From the NCBI RefSeq assembly GCF_030056735.1, contig NZ_JASHKN010000001.1, positions 1,132,720 through 1,196,719 on the forward strand: DNA of 64,000 bases, written 5' to 3'. Origin of the DNA: Rhodococcus sp. IEGM 1409. GTDB lineage: Bacteria; Actinomycetota; Actinomycetes; Mycobacteriales; Mycobacteriaceae. Of the stretch, positions 8,612 to 16,703 are shown in pieces. Positions within the stretch are counted from its first letter, which is position 1. Every line of letters starts with the position of its first letter. A program made the position numbers and the translations under genes. The notes under the pieces are model-generated. The model did no database searches. It had not been told where the DNA came from and saw only the letters and a program-made list of their open reading frames with translations.

Positions 8612-9373
8612 ATGTCGACTGTTTCCACCGAACGCCACGACCGCGTTCTCATCGTCAGGATCGAACGCGAAGAACGTCGTAACGCGATCAATCGCGAAAC
8701 TGCCGAGGGAATCGAAGCCGCACTGAACCTCCTCGACGACGACCCATCTCTGTGGGTCGGCATCATCACCGGAACCCCCAACATCTTTTGTGCCGGAACC
8801 GATATCCGCGAACGAGCCGACCTCCGCATGCCCCGCGGCGGTGAGTACGGCGTAATCCGGCGTCAGCGGAACAAGCCTCTGATCGCTGCGGTCGAGGGAT
8901 ACGCACTGGGTGGAGGTTTCGAAATCGCATTGGCCTGCGATCTCATCGTCGCCTCTGCCACAGCACAATTCGGCCTCCCCGAAACCAAACGCGGTTTGGT
9001 TGCGACGTCCGGTGCACTCTTTCGGGCGCCTCGGGCACTTCCGATCAACATCGCCCGCGAACTCCTGATCACCGGCCGCACACTCGATCCCGAACGGGCC
9101 AGGGACCTCGGCGTCGTCAACGCAGTCACTGCGCCAGGCAAGGCACTCGACGAGGCGTTGGTGATGGCGGCCGAGATCTGCGAGTCCTCCCCTACCTCGG
9201 TGAGCTTGAGCTTGAAGGCGATCGACGCTCTCTACGCCGAAGCCGATGCCGTCGGATGGACCGTCACCGACGATGCCAAGGACGCAGTGTTGCGTTCCCC
9301 GGACATCGCCGAAGGACTCGACGCTTTTGCGGGTCGTCGGACACCCCGGTGGAGCGGACTGTCGCCTACATGA
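8612..9373 (+). CDS. enoyl-CoA hydratase/isomerase family protein (crotonase)
   Basis: I start this 253-residue protein at the ATG at 8612 because it aligns with family N-termini; an in-frame ATG at 8594 is possible. It has the oxyanion-hole segments FCAGTD (59-64) and GYALGGG (96-102) and keeps both hydratase glutamates, E104 (GGFEIAL) and E124 (GLPETKRG). It should therefore be a true hydratase adding water to a trans-2-enoyl-CoA. It is divergent from a TetR gene, which is its likely repressor. The acyl substrate is unknown. Confidence 0.87.
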   Translation: MSTVSTERHDRVLIVRIEREERRNAINRETAEGIEAALNLLDDDPSLWVGIITGTPNIFCAGTDIRERADLRMPRGGEYGVIRRQRNKPLIAAVEGYALGGGFEIALACDLIVASATAQFGLPETKRGLVATSGALFRAPRALPINIARELLITGRTLDPERARDLGVVNAVTAPGKALDEALVMAAEICESSPTSVSLSLKAIDALYAEADAVGWTVTDDAKDAVLRSPDIAEGLDAFAGRRTPRWSGLSPT

Positions 9374-9431
9374 CGGACCACGATCCGAGACAGATTTCCT
9401 ATACATCTGGTCGGAAAGGGTGTGAACCGGT

Positions 9432-9437
9432 TACAGT
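9432..9437 (+). promoter_or_regulatory. -10 element of the sulfur leader transcript
   Basis: TACAGT lies 7 nt upstream of the leader GTG at 9445, with no ribosome site, suggesting a leaderless mRNA that begins at or next to the leader peptide start. No convincing -35 is visible. Confidence 0.4.
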
Positions 9438-9444
9438 CACTCCT

Positions 9445-9543
9445 GTGACGGAAATTGGCGCATACGAGACGGGCACGCTGCTGACGCGGCGACGCCATGT
9501 CGACTTTGCGCATGTCTGTACATCCGGGTGTCCGATCTACTGA
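9445..9543 (+). CDS. sulfur-metabolism leader peptide (32 aa, LLTRRRHVD type)
   Basis: A GTG-started frame of 32 residues carries the core LLTRRRHVDF at residues 12-21 followed by two cysteines (C25 and C29), then TGA. Short peptides with a (L)TRRRHVD core followed by a C-terminal cysteine region are known actinobacterial putative leader peptides found ahead of sulfur-assimilation genes. Here it precedes OsmC and MetY, which fits that role. The stop codon is embedded in a hairpin, so translation through the two Cys codons could alter downstream RNA folding. I infer cysteine- or sulfur-responsive attenuation; the sequence alone does not prove translation. Confidence 0.7.
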   Translation: MTEIGAYETGTLLTRRRHVDFAHVCTSGCPIY

Positions 9544-9549
9544 TCGGAC
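9530..9549 (+). promoter_or_regulatory. hairpin over the leader-peptide stop codon
   Basis: GTCCGATC (9530-9537) and GATCGGAC (9542-9549) form a perfect 8-bp stem with loop TACT. The TGA stop of the leader (9541-9543) lies in the loop and 3' arm, just after the second Cys codon. A ribosome reaching or stalling at the end of the leader would melt this stem. Confidence 0.6.
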
Positions 9550-9614
9550 CTACGACGTGAGCGCCGCTCGCGTCGATATTCGTATGTACGCCCAGATCAG
9601 GGGACATTTCTGTC

Positions 9615-10130
9615 ATGACCACCGCTTCCATCTCCCACCTGAGTTCCGTCCTAGCAGCCAACGCCGACGCCATCGACAAGGACGCGAGTAGAGCGCACGC
9701 CGTCTTCAAGGCTTCCGCCCAGGCGCACGACGCCGTTGCCAGCACCATTTCGCTCGGTAAGTACAGCGTCGAGGTCGACGAACCGGCGGCCCTCGGCGGC
9801 GAGAACACCGCAGCCAATCCAGTCGAGTACTACCTCGCTTCTCTTCTGTCCTGCCAGGTGGTCACCTACCGCGTCTGGGCCGACAAGCTCGGTATCGCGC
9901 TCGACGACATCTCGGCCAGAGCCGAAGGCGATCTCGACGTTCGTGGATTCTTCGGCTTCGACGATGCGGTCCGTCCGGGATTCTCCGAGGTCCGCGTGGT
10001 CGTCACCCTGACCGGTCCGGAAACTCGCGAGCGCTACCTGGAGTTGCAGGAGACGGTCGACGCCCACTGCCCCGTACTCGATCTCACCCGCAATCCCGTC
10101 CCAGTGCATACAGTCGTCGAAACCGCCTGA
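9615..10130 (+). CDS. OsmC-family protein
   Basis: The 171-residue protein matches the OsmC/Ohr fold with the two redox cysteines C80 (LLSCQ) and C152 (AHCPVLD), which in the family reduce organic hydroperoxides or act on sulfur species. The segment ENTAANPVEYYLASL before C80 is characteristic. It lies between the sulfur leader peptide and metY, 38 bp before the latter, so a role in sulfur or persulfide metabolism is more likely than general peroxide defence. The family is certain; the specific substrate is inferred from context. Confidence 0.88.
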   Translation: MTTASISHLSSVLAANADAIDKDASRAHAVFKASAQAHDAVASTISLGKYSVEVDEPAALGGENTAANPVEYYLASLLSCQVVTYRVWADKLGIALDDISARAEGDLDVRGFFGFDDAVRPGFSEVRVVVTLTGPETRERYLELQETVDAHCPVLDLTRNPVPVHTVVETA

Positions 10131-10168
10131 CCCGCATCAACCCACCCTTCACCACGGAGTATGAATTC

Positions 10169-11482
10169 ATGAGCGAGAACACCCCCGTCGACACCGATCC
10201 GACCGCCGATTGGTCGTTCGAAACCAAGCAGGTCCACGCCGGACAGGGCCCGGACAGCGCCACCAACGCTCGGGCACTGCCGATCTACCAGACCACCAGC
10301 TACGTCTTCGACAACACCGATCACGCTGCCGCCCTGTTCGGCCTCGCCGAGCCGGGCAACATCTACACCCGCATCATGAACCCGACGCAGGACGCCGTCG
10401 AGCAGCGCATCGCCGCCCTCGAAGGCGGAGTCGCGGCTCTGCTGGTTGCGTCCGGTCAGGCTGCCGAGACCTTCGCGATCCTCAACATTGCCGAGGCGGG
10501 CGACCACGTCGTCTCCAGCCCTCGTCTGTACGGCGGCACGTACAACCTCTTCCACTACACGCTGCCCAAGCTGGGAATCACCGTCGACTTCGTCGAAGAC
10601 CCGGACAACCTCGAGCACTGGCGTGCGGCCATCCGTCCGAACACGAAGGCGTTCTACGGCGAAACCATCTCCAACCCCAAAAACGACGTGTTCGACATTC
10701 CCGGTATCAGTGCGGTCGCCCACGAGAACGGCATCCCGCTGATCGTGGACAACACCGTCGCAACGCCCTACCTCATTCAGCCGCTGAAGCACGGCGCTGA
10801 CATTGTCGTCCACTCCGCCACCAAATACCTTGGCGGACATGGCACCGCGATCGCCGGCGTCATCGTCGACGGTGGCACCTTCGACTGGACCCAGGGACGC
10901 CACACCAACTTCACCACCCCGGATCCCAGCTACCACGGCGTCACCTTCGCCGACCTCGGCGCGCCCGCCTACGCGCTCAAGGCACGCGTCCAGCTTCTCC
11001 GCGACCTCGGTTCGGCGATCGCGCCGTTCAATGCCTTCCTCATCTCGCAGGGCATCGAGACCTTGAGCCTGCGCATCGAGCGCCACGTGTCCAACGCACA
11101 GAAGGTTGCCGAGTTCCTCGACGGTCGCGCAGAGGTCACCTCGGTCGCCTACGCGGGACTGCCGTCGTCGCCGTGGCACGAGCGCGGAAAGCAGCTGGCG
11201 CCCAAGGGCACCGGAGCGATCGTCGCATTCGAGCTTGCCGGTGGTGTCGACGCGGGCAAGAAGTTCGTCAACGCCCTGACACTGCACAGCCACGTCGCCA
11301 ACATCGGTGACGTTCGCTCACTCGTCATCCACCCCGCGTCGACGACGCACTCGCAACTCACCCCCGAAGAGCAGCTCGCTTCGGGCGTCACCCCGGGGCT
11401 CGTCCGCCTCGCGGTTGGCATCGAAGGGATCGACGACATTCTCGCCGACCTCGAAACCGGTTTGGCAGCAGCAGCTTCCTGA
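10169..11482 (+). CDS. metY: O-acetyl-L-homoserine sulfhydrylase (PLP-dependent, MetY type)
   Basis: The 437-residue protein is a Cys/Met-metabolism PLP enzyme. The PLP lysine is K219 in HSATKYLGGHGT, D194 in LIVDNTVATP would bind the pyridine nitrogen, and the N-terminal ETKQVHAGQ is typical of the O-acetylhomoserine branch. It makes homocysteine from O-acetylhomoserine and sulfide in the cytoplasm. It follows osmC behind GGAG and is closed by a strong terminator. Probable control is by the Cys-containing leader at 9445. A cystathionine gamma-synthase is less likely because of the length (about 430 rather than 380-390). Confidence 0.9.
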   Translation: MSENTPVDTDPTADWSFETKQVHAGQGPDSATNARALPIYQTTSYVFDNTDHAAALFGLAEPGNIYTRIMNPTQDAVEQRIAALEGGVAALLVASGQAAETFAILNIAEAGDHVVSSPRLYGGTYNLFHYTLPKLGITVDFVEDPDNLEHWRAAIRPNTKAFYGETISNPKNDVFDIPGISAVAHENGIPLIVDNTVATPYLIQPLKHGADIVVHSATKYLGGHGTAIAGVIVDGGTFDWTQGRHTNFTTPDPSYHGVTFADLGAPAYALKARVQLLRDLGSAIAPFNAFLISQGIETLSLRIERHVSNAQKVAEFLDGRAEVTSVAYAGLPSSPWHERGKQLAPKGTGAIVAFELAGGVDAGKKFVNALTLHSHVANIGDVRSLVIHPASTTHSQLTPEEQLASGVTPGLVRLAVGIEGIDDILADLETGLAAAAS

Positions 11483-11491
11483 TCGATCACA

Positions 11492-11535
11492 CGAAAAAGC
11501 TCGGCCCCGATATGCATTGGAGCCGAGCTTTTTCG
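11492..11535. terminator. bidirectional rho-independent terminator
   Basis: CGAAAAAGCTCGGC (11492-11505) pairs perfectly over 14 bp with 11522-11535. The A-run on one arm gives a U-run on each strand, so it can stop both metY and the converging HsaC-like gene. Confidence 0.9.
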
Positions 11536-11546
11536 TTGCGTAAGAG

Positions 11547-12467
11547 CTAGCTCGTGGGAGTGAACGCAGCCAGCGGTTCACTGTCGGACCAGTCGTGGCC
11601 CCAGTAGCTGTCCGCTGTGATTTCCTCAGCAGTGTAGAAGGTTTCGTCGACCAGCATGCCCTCGCAACCGAACTCCAGATCCCAGCCACCCGGTGCACGC
11701 ACGTAGAACGACACCATCTTGTCATTCGTGTGGCGACCCAACGTCGAGGAGATCGAGAAGCCAAGCTTGGCAACACGATCGAGAGCCTGACCCACCGCGT
11801 CGAGAGTCTCGGCTTCCATCATCAGATGCACGAGACCGGGCTCGTCCACAGGCGGCGCCGGGCACAGCGCCAGGCTGTGGTGACGCTGATTGACACCCAT
11901 GAAGCGGACGCGACGAGCCGGCGGCGGCGCGTCGATTCCACCGAGACGGATGGAACCGCGCGGAAGGAATCCGAGCACCTCGGTGTAGAAGGTGTACGCC
12001 TCGTCGAAACGCGTAACCGGAAGCACCACATGGCCGAGGCCCTGATCGCCGGTGACAAAACGGCCGCCGTGCGGGGTGACAAACGGGCTGTGGTCGAGCA
12101 CCGGCCCGAAGAACACTTCGACGCGGTTGCCGTTGGGATCGCCGAATGCGATGACCTGCTCGGCATCGCGGTAGCTGGCGTCGACCTCGGAGAGAACTTC
12201 GACCTCGACTCCGGCCTTCTCGACCGCCTCGCGAACACGCTGGAGCGCGAACTGATCTCGCACTTCCCAGCCCACTGCGAGAGCCTTGTCCGTCTCACCG
12301 GGCAGGACGATCAGACGCGCACGACGCTCGTCCAGACGCAAGTAGAGGCCGTCGGCTTCCGGGCCACTACCGACCGCGAGACCGAGTCCGTCGACCACGA
12401 GCTCGCGCCAGCGAGCCACGTCCTGCGTTTGGATCCTGAGATATCCCAGGCCCCGAATTTCAGTCAT
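11547..12467 (-). CDS. extradiol ring-cleavage dioxygenase, HsaC/BphC-like
   Basis: The 306-residue two-domain type I extradiol dioxygenase has Fe(II) ligands H146 (GLGHVVL), H214 (GLVHLMME) and E265 (WDLEFG) and the acid-base histidine pair at H196/H197 (RHHSLAL). It opens a catechol meta to the hydroxyls. The overall sequence resembles HsaC of steroid degradation (GRHTNDKMVSFY near the C-terminus), but the neighbourhood lacks hsaB and has an IclR regulator, so it may be a paralogue acting on another bulky catechol. It is the last gene of the IclR, hydrolase, monooxygenase set. Confidence 0.87.
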   Translation of the reverse strand: MTEIRGLGYLRIQTQDVARWRELVVDGLGLAVGSGPEADGLYLRLDERRARLIVLPGETDKALAVGWEVRDQFALQRVREAVEKAGVEVEVLSEVDASYRDAEQVIAFGDPNGNRVEVFFGPVLDHSPFVTPHGGRFVTGDQGLGHVVLPVTRFDEAYTFYTEVLGFLPRGSIRLGGIDAPPPARRVRFMGVNQRHHSLALCPAPPVDEPGLVHLMMEAETLDAVGQALDRVAKLGFSISSTLGRHTNDKMVSFYVRAPGGWDLEFGCEGMLVDETFYTAEEITADSYWGHDWSDSEPLAAFTPTS

Positions 12468-12502
12468 GCCTAACCGTCCTTGCTTCGAGAATGTTTGTGG
12501 GA

Positions 12503-13681
12503 CTAGATCATCGAGCGGTGGATGCCCTGCGGCTCGCCACCGAGCTGCGAGAGCGTCGACGCATGGAAAATCGAACCAGGCACATGGATCGCATGCGCCA
12601 AACCGGCATGGGCATCACGCCAGAACCGCTGCATCGGCGTGCTCAACTGCAACGCGCCACCACCGGAACGAGCAAAGATCTCGTCCACCGCCCGCACCGC
12701 ACGCCACGCCGCAGCAGTCTGCGTACGCCGACCGATCGCACGAAGCTCGAACGAAACTTCCTGACCCTTCTCGGTCATGTCCCAGAAACGATCCACCGTC
12801 TCCAAGATCGCAGCCCGAGACGCAGCGATCTCGGCAGCCGCCTCACCGATCGCGAAGAGCACGTACGGATCTTCCTTGATCGGAACACCACTGACCGTCA
12901 CCCGCTCACGCTGCGCAGCCATGTTGCACGCCAACGCACCTTCGGCGATACCGATCAACGACGAAGTGATCCCCAACGGGAAAATGCACGAGAACGGGAA
13001 CTTGTACAACGTCTCCGTACGGCCCGCTTCCTTCCACGCCGTCCCGTCGTACACCTTTCCGGCGTCGATCGTGCGGTAGGTGGGCAGGAATGCGTCCTTG
13101 ACGATCAGATCCTTCGAACCCGTTCCGCGCAGGCCGACGACGTTCCAGCTGTCCTGGTCGATGTCGTAATCGGAGCGCGGCAACAACACGTGCAGGTGCT
13201 TCGGCGGCATCAGCGGCTTGCCGGACTCGTCACCGACCATCGCGCCGATCATGATCCAGTCACAGTGATCGGTACCCGAGGAGAACGACCAGCGGCCGTT
13301 GAGGATGTACCCACCCTCGACGGGCCTCGCAACACCCATCGGCGCATACGGCGACGCCATCCACGTATCGGGATCGGTTCCCCACACCTCTTCCTGAGCC
13401 TTACGGTCGAAGAACGCAAGCTCCCACGGATGAACACCGACGATGCCGCTGACCCAACCGGTGGCACCGTCCATCGCACCGATAGCCATTGCCGTCTCGG
13501 CGAATTCACGCGGATGCGCCTCGAGCCCACCGAACTCCTTCGGCTGGAACATCCGGATGACACCGGAGTCGCGCAACCGCTTCGCGCTGCCGTCCGTCAA
13601 GCGCATCAGCCTGTCGCCCTCGACTCCGTCTGCGCGGATCTCGTCGGCGAACTGTGAAATGTTGTCTAGAACCTGACCCAT
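12503..13681 (-). CDS. flavin-dependent monooxygenase, HsaA-like (acyl-CoA dehydrogenase fold)
   Basis: I start this 392-residue protein at the ATG at 13681 (GGAAG upstream); upstream residues of a longer frame have no family match. It belongs to the group D two-component monooxygenases with an acyl-CoA dehydrogenase fold: GWVSGIVGVHPWELAFF (near 75-92), AQEEVWG, SPYAPMG, GLRGTGSKDL and a C-terminal PMQRFWRDAHAG. HsaA hydroxylates the phenolic ring of a seco-steroid to a catechol using reduced flavin. No flavin reductase (HsaB) is encoded nearby, so the partner must come from elsewhere. It lies between the hydrolase and the dioxygenase, giving a hydroxylate-cleave-hydrolyse sequence. Confidence 0.85.
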   Translation of the reverse strand: MGQVLDNISQFADEIRADGVEGDRLMRLTDGSAKRLRDSGVIRMFQPKEFGGLEAHPREFAETAMAIGAMDGATGWVSGIVGVHPWELAFFDRKAQEEVWGTDPDTWMASPYAPMGVARPVEGGYILNGRWSFSSGTDHCDWIMIGAMVGDESGKPLMPPKHLHVLLPRSDYDIDQDSWNVVGLRGTGSKDLIVKDAFLPTYRTIDAGKVYDGTAWKEAGRTETLYKFPFSCIFPLGITSSLIGIAEGALACNMAAQRERVTVSGVPIKEDPYVLFAIGEAAAEIAASRAAILETVDRFWDMTEKGQEVSFELRAIGRRTQTAAAWRAVRAVDEIFARSGGGALQLSTPMQRFWRDAHAGLAHAIHVPGSIFHASTLSQLGGEPQGIHRSMI

Positions 13682-13802
13682 GATCTTCCGGCTTTCTGGT
13701 TTCGATACCCGGCGAGCGCCTAGGCAGAATGAAATCTGTTGATGAAACGGTGGCAGGGGGCCCGCCGAAGTGCAGAAACACTTCCCGGTGAGTGGGAGCC
13801 CC

Positions 13803-14672
13803 TTACTTGCCTTCTGGACGCGTGAGGAATGCCAAAACGGACGCAACCCAGGCGTCACGGGCCTCGATCATCGCCCAGTGGCCACAGTTGGGGAAGATGT
13901 GAACTTCGCCGTTGGGGATGTCGCGCATCGGCAGAATCGCCATGTCCACGGGGCTGACGCGGTCGTCGCGTCCCCAGGTCAACAGCGTCGGCGCCTTGAT
14001 CTTGTTCAGCTGCGCCCAGTACGGCACGGCGGTCGACGCAGCAGCAGCCGCGCCCATAGCTGCCATGGCCTTGCTGCTGTACATACGGCGGGCGATCTCG
14101 AGCGTCGTCGGCTCGGTGGCGAGGGCCCAACGCTCTTCGATGAGCTGCTCGGTGACGACGGCACGGTCGAAGACCATCGAATGCAGCCAACGGACCAGAG
14201 CTTCGCGGGTGGGATTGTCGGTGAACTCCATGAGGAGTTTGATGCCTTCACCGGGGCCGGGCGAGAAGGTGTTCTTGCCCATGCCGCCGATGGTGACGAG
14301 CTTGCTCACCCGGTGGGGTTCGTCGATCGCAACCTTGGTGGCGACGATGCCGCCCATGGAGTTGCCGATCATGTGGACCGGGCCGAGGCCGAGGCCGTCG
14401 AGGAACATCCCGACCGACGCCTGCGCCATCATCATCGGATGGTCGGGGCCGGGATCGCTGACGCCGAATCCGGGAAACTCGAGAACGTAGCAGTGGAAGT
14501 GCTCCGCGAAGTCCGCGAGAACGCCGCGGTAGTTACGCCAACCGGTGACTCCAGGGCCCGATCCGTGCAGCAGCAGGAGCGGCGGGCCGTCGCCGGCTTC
14601 GTGGTACCGGAGCACACCGAGATCGGTCTGCAGTTCCTTCAGAGTTCCCTCGTAGCTCAGTTCAGTCGTCAT
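13803..14672 (-). CDS. meta-cleavage product hydrolase, HsaD/BphD-like
   Basis: This 289-residue alpha/beta hydrolase has oxyanion motif HGSGPGVTGW (36-45), nucleophile S105 in GNSMGG, acid D237 in WGRDDRV and catalytic H265 in NCGHWAM. These are the landmarks of C-C bond hydrolases that split the ring-opened product of extradiol cleavage. It is the first enzyme gene after the IclR regulator, followed by the monooxygenase and the dioxygenase, so the three steps of one aromatic-ring pathway are together. The sequence is clearly diverged from canonical HsaD, so the substrate may not be the seco-steroid. Confidence 0.85.
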   Translation of the reverse strand: MTTELSYEGTLKELQTDLGVLRYHEAGDGPPLLLLHGSGPGVTGWRNYRGVLADFAEHFHCYVLEFPGFGVSDPGPDHPMMMAQASVGMFLDGLGLGPVHMIGNSMGGIVATKVAIDEPHRVSKLVTIGGMGKNTFSPGPGEGIKLLMEFTDNPTREALVRWLHSMVFDRAVVTEQLIEERWALATEPTTLEIARRMYSSKAMAAMGAAAAASTAVPYWAQLNKIKAPTLLTWGRDDRVSPVDMAILPMRDIPNGEVHIFPNCGHWAMIEARDAWVASVLAFLTRPEGK

Positions 14673-14748
14673 GGTCCGAACGGTGCCATCAGTACCGCTG
14701 AGCTGCTATGACTCGTCCCGATCAGCGAGACAAGTCGATCAAAATACG

Positions 14749-15657
14749 TCAGATCCAGTGGTCGGACGACGCTGCCAGCAGGCGATCCATCGTCTCGGCC
14801 GAGAACGTATTGGTCGGAACGGGAGGGGTTTTGCGTCCACGCCGGGGAGCGCCCAGTTCGGGGTACAGCGTGCGCGAGACCTCGCGAGCCGCGTCGACGA
14901 CCAGCGGAGCAACGCGCTCGAGCTGAGCGGTCCGCATGTCCCCACACAACGCGATGCTGCCGACAGGCCCCTCGTGTCCGCGAATTGCCGACGCCACACA
15001 AGCGACCCCACGCGCCGACTCACCGCGCTCGAAGGCCAGTCCCCGACGCTGACGGATCCGGTTCAGTTCTTGATGGAGCACCGCGACGTCGGTGATCGTG
15101 TTCTCGGTGCAGCGGGGAAGAGCCGACCCGAACAGAGCGTCGACACGCTCGGGGTCGATCCACGCCAGCATCGCCTTGCCGCCGGCCGTCGAATGGGCGA
15201 GTACTCGGCCGCCGACGCGGGACGGCAGAGCCGCGGCGAACCGACCGCCGACCTTGTCGAGGTAGACGCTCTCGCGCCCGTCGAGCACCGACAGATGAAC
15301 AACCATGCCGGTCTGCAGGTGCAGCTCGTGCAGAAGCGGTGCTGCGGCTTCGCGGATCTGGCTGTGGCCGCCGTCGCCACCACCGAGGCCGAGTGCACGG
15401 CGCCCGAGACAGTAGCCGAACGACGCGTGATCAACCCAGTCCAGCTTGACGAGCTGATCGAGAATGCGGTGGACGGTGGACCGCGGCAACTGAGTGCGGC
15501 ACGCGACCTCTTCCAGCGTCAGCCGTGCGGCGCGGCCGTCGAAGGCGTCGAGAATCAGTGTCATCCGCTCGACCATCGACGGCGGCAGATCCTTCTTGGG
15601 TTGCCCGGCGTCGGTCTGGACGGTGGACAGTGTGTCGTTCATGTCAACAATGGTCAT
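14749..15657 (-). CDS. IclR-family transcriptional regulator
   Basis: The 302-residue protein starts at the ATG at 15657, 6 nt behind GGGAGG; an internal ATG at 15642 is a weaker choice. Residues about 28-90 form the winged helix (LTLEEVACRTQLPRSTVHRILDQL), followed by the IclR effector domain with the STAGGKAMLAW and GVACVASAIRG segments. The C-terminal 35 residues are basic, longer than usual, and outside the domain. It heads the hydrolase-monooxygenase-dioxygenase set on the same strand and diverges from an LLM oxidoreductase, so it probably regulates both directions. Confidence 0.9.
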   Translation of the reverse strand: MTIVDMNDTLSTVQTDAGQPKKDLPPSMVERMTLILDAFDGRAARLTLEEVACRTQLPRSTVHRILDQLVKLDWVDHASFGYCLGRRALGLGGGDGGHSQIREAAAPLLHELHLQTGMVVHLSVLDGRESVYLDKVGGRFAAALPSRVGGRVLAHSTAGGKAMLAWIDPERVDALFGSALPRCTENTITDVAVLHQELNRIRQRRGLAFERGESARGVACVASAIRGHEGPVGSIALCGDMRTAQLERVAPLVVDAAREVSRTLYPELGAPRRGRKTPPVPTNTFSAETMDRLLAASSDHWI

Positions 15658-15679
15658 GGACGCCTCCCGAAAACTGGAA

Positions 15680-15729
15680 TTGATTCTACCGACTATAACC
15701 CAGGTCACAGTTTCTGGAAAGTGAATCAA
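15680..15729. promoter_or_regulatory. inverted repeat in the iclR / LLM divergent region
   Basis: TTGATTC (15680-15686) and GAATCAA (15723-15729) are inverted over a 36-bp gap. Between them a minus-strand -10-like TATAGT occurs (15692-15697). The spacing fits two dimer sites or a looped complex. Binding by the IclR protein is a guess. Confidence 0.35.
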
Positions 15730-15783
15730 CCTTTTCGATCCCGATCAGCGGTAATTCACCTGCCGCCGCATGAGCGGGAGGGC

Positions 15784-15789
15784 TATAAA
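15784..15789 (+). promoter_or_regulatory. -10 element of a leaderless LLM transcript
   Basis: TATAAA ends 6 nt before the ATG at 15796. A GGGAGG at 15776-15781 is too distant to serve as a ribosome site, so a leaderless start is likely. Confidence 0.45.
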
Positions 15790-15795
15790 CGCCCG

Positions 15796-16671
15796 ATGCA
15801 CCTGGGAATCGTCACGCCGGTCCTGATTCAGCACCCGAGCACGCGCTCGGAGTGGGAGGCAAGTGCTGACATCGACGAGATCGCCACAGTGGCTGCCGCG
15901 GCGGATCGACTCGGTTTCCACCATCTGACCTGCAGTGAACACGTGGCGGTTCCAGAAGAGATGGCCACCGAACGTGGCGGAACCTACTGGGATCCGCTCG
16001 CCACCCTCGGTTTTCTCGCCGCACGTACGTCACGAATCCTGCTGGCGACGCAGGTGCTGGTGTTGGGCTACCACCACCCCCTCGAGATCGCCAAGCGTTA
16101 CGGAACGCTTGATCGCGTCAGCAACGGACGCCTGATACTCGGCCTCGGGGTGGGGACAGTGAAACAAGAATTCGATCTCATAAATGCTCCGTTTGCCGAC
16201 CGAGGAGCGCGCGCTGACGATGCCTTGGCCGCACTTCGGGCATCGCTGTCGACGCCGACTCCGGAGTATCACGGCGAGTTCTACGACTACTCCGGATTTG
16301 TCGTCGAACCCCATGCCGTCCAGAAACGTGTGCCCCTGTGGATCGGCGGCCGGTCCAAGAGATCGCTGCGCCGGGCCACCACACACGGCGACGGGTGGGT
16401 GCCGTTCGGGCTGCGATTCTCCGAACTGAAGGAAATGCTCGACGCCACGACGCTCCCCGACGGATTCGACGTGGTGCTTCCCGCCGGTGCGCCGCTCGAT
16501 CCCCTCGGCAAGCGCGAATCCACCCTTCGCGCCTTGACTCGCGTCCGCGACGCCGGGGCGACCATAGCTAGTTGCTCGATCGGCGCTCGAAGCGTCGAGC
16601 ACTACTGCGAACAACTCGAAGAACTTCACCGAATCGCCCTCGCCGAGGGCTTCTGTTTCACCACTTCCTGA
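15796..16671 (+). CDS. LLM-class flavin- or F420-dependent oxidoreductase
   Basis: The 291-residue protein has the luciferase-like TIM barrel: MHLGIVTPV start, LGFHHLTCSEH (39-49), LLATQVLVLGYHHPLEIAKRYGTLDRVSNGRLILGLGVG (about 80-118) and PLWIGGRSKRSLRRA. Actinobacterial members often use F420, but FMN is possible. It is divergent from the IclR regulator of the ring-cleavage set and followed by a SnoaL-like gene, so it may modify the same substrate or provide an oxygenation or reduction step. The start is set by the TATAAA box 6 nt upstream. Confidence 0.85.
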   Translation: MHLGIVTPVLIQHPSTRSEWEASADIDEIATVAAAADRLGFHHLTCSEHVAVPEEMATERGGTYWDPLATLGFLAARTSRILLATQVLVLGYHHPLEIAKRYGTLDRVSNGRLILGLGVGTVKQEFDLINAPFADRGARADDALAALRASLSTPTPEYHGEFYDYSGFVVEPHAVQKRVPLWIGGRSKRSLRRATTHGDGWVPFGLRFSELKEMLDATTLPDGFDVVLPAGAPLDPLGKRESTLRALTRVRDAGATIASCSIGARSVEHYCEQLEELHRIALAEGFCFTTS

Positions 16672-16703
16672 CTCGCCGACATTCCAATGCAAAGGACGTA
16701 CCG

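Noticed and set aside
10034..11293. Long open frame antisense to metY
   Set aside because: It mirrors GC-rich codon bias of a strong PLP-enzyme gene, has no ribosome site and no recognisable fold.
11547..15657. KstR operator for the Hsa-like set
   Set aside because: No TAGAAC-N2-GTTCTA-type palindrome was found in the divergent region; the regulator there is IclR.
14671..15795. Upstream extension of the LLM oxidoreductase over the iclR gene
   Set aside because: The frame stays open by chance; the family N-terminus is at 15796 with a -10 box just before it, and iclR is clearly coding on the other strand.
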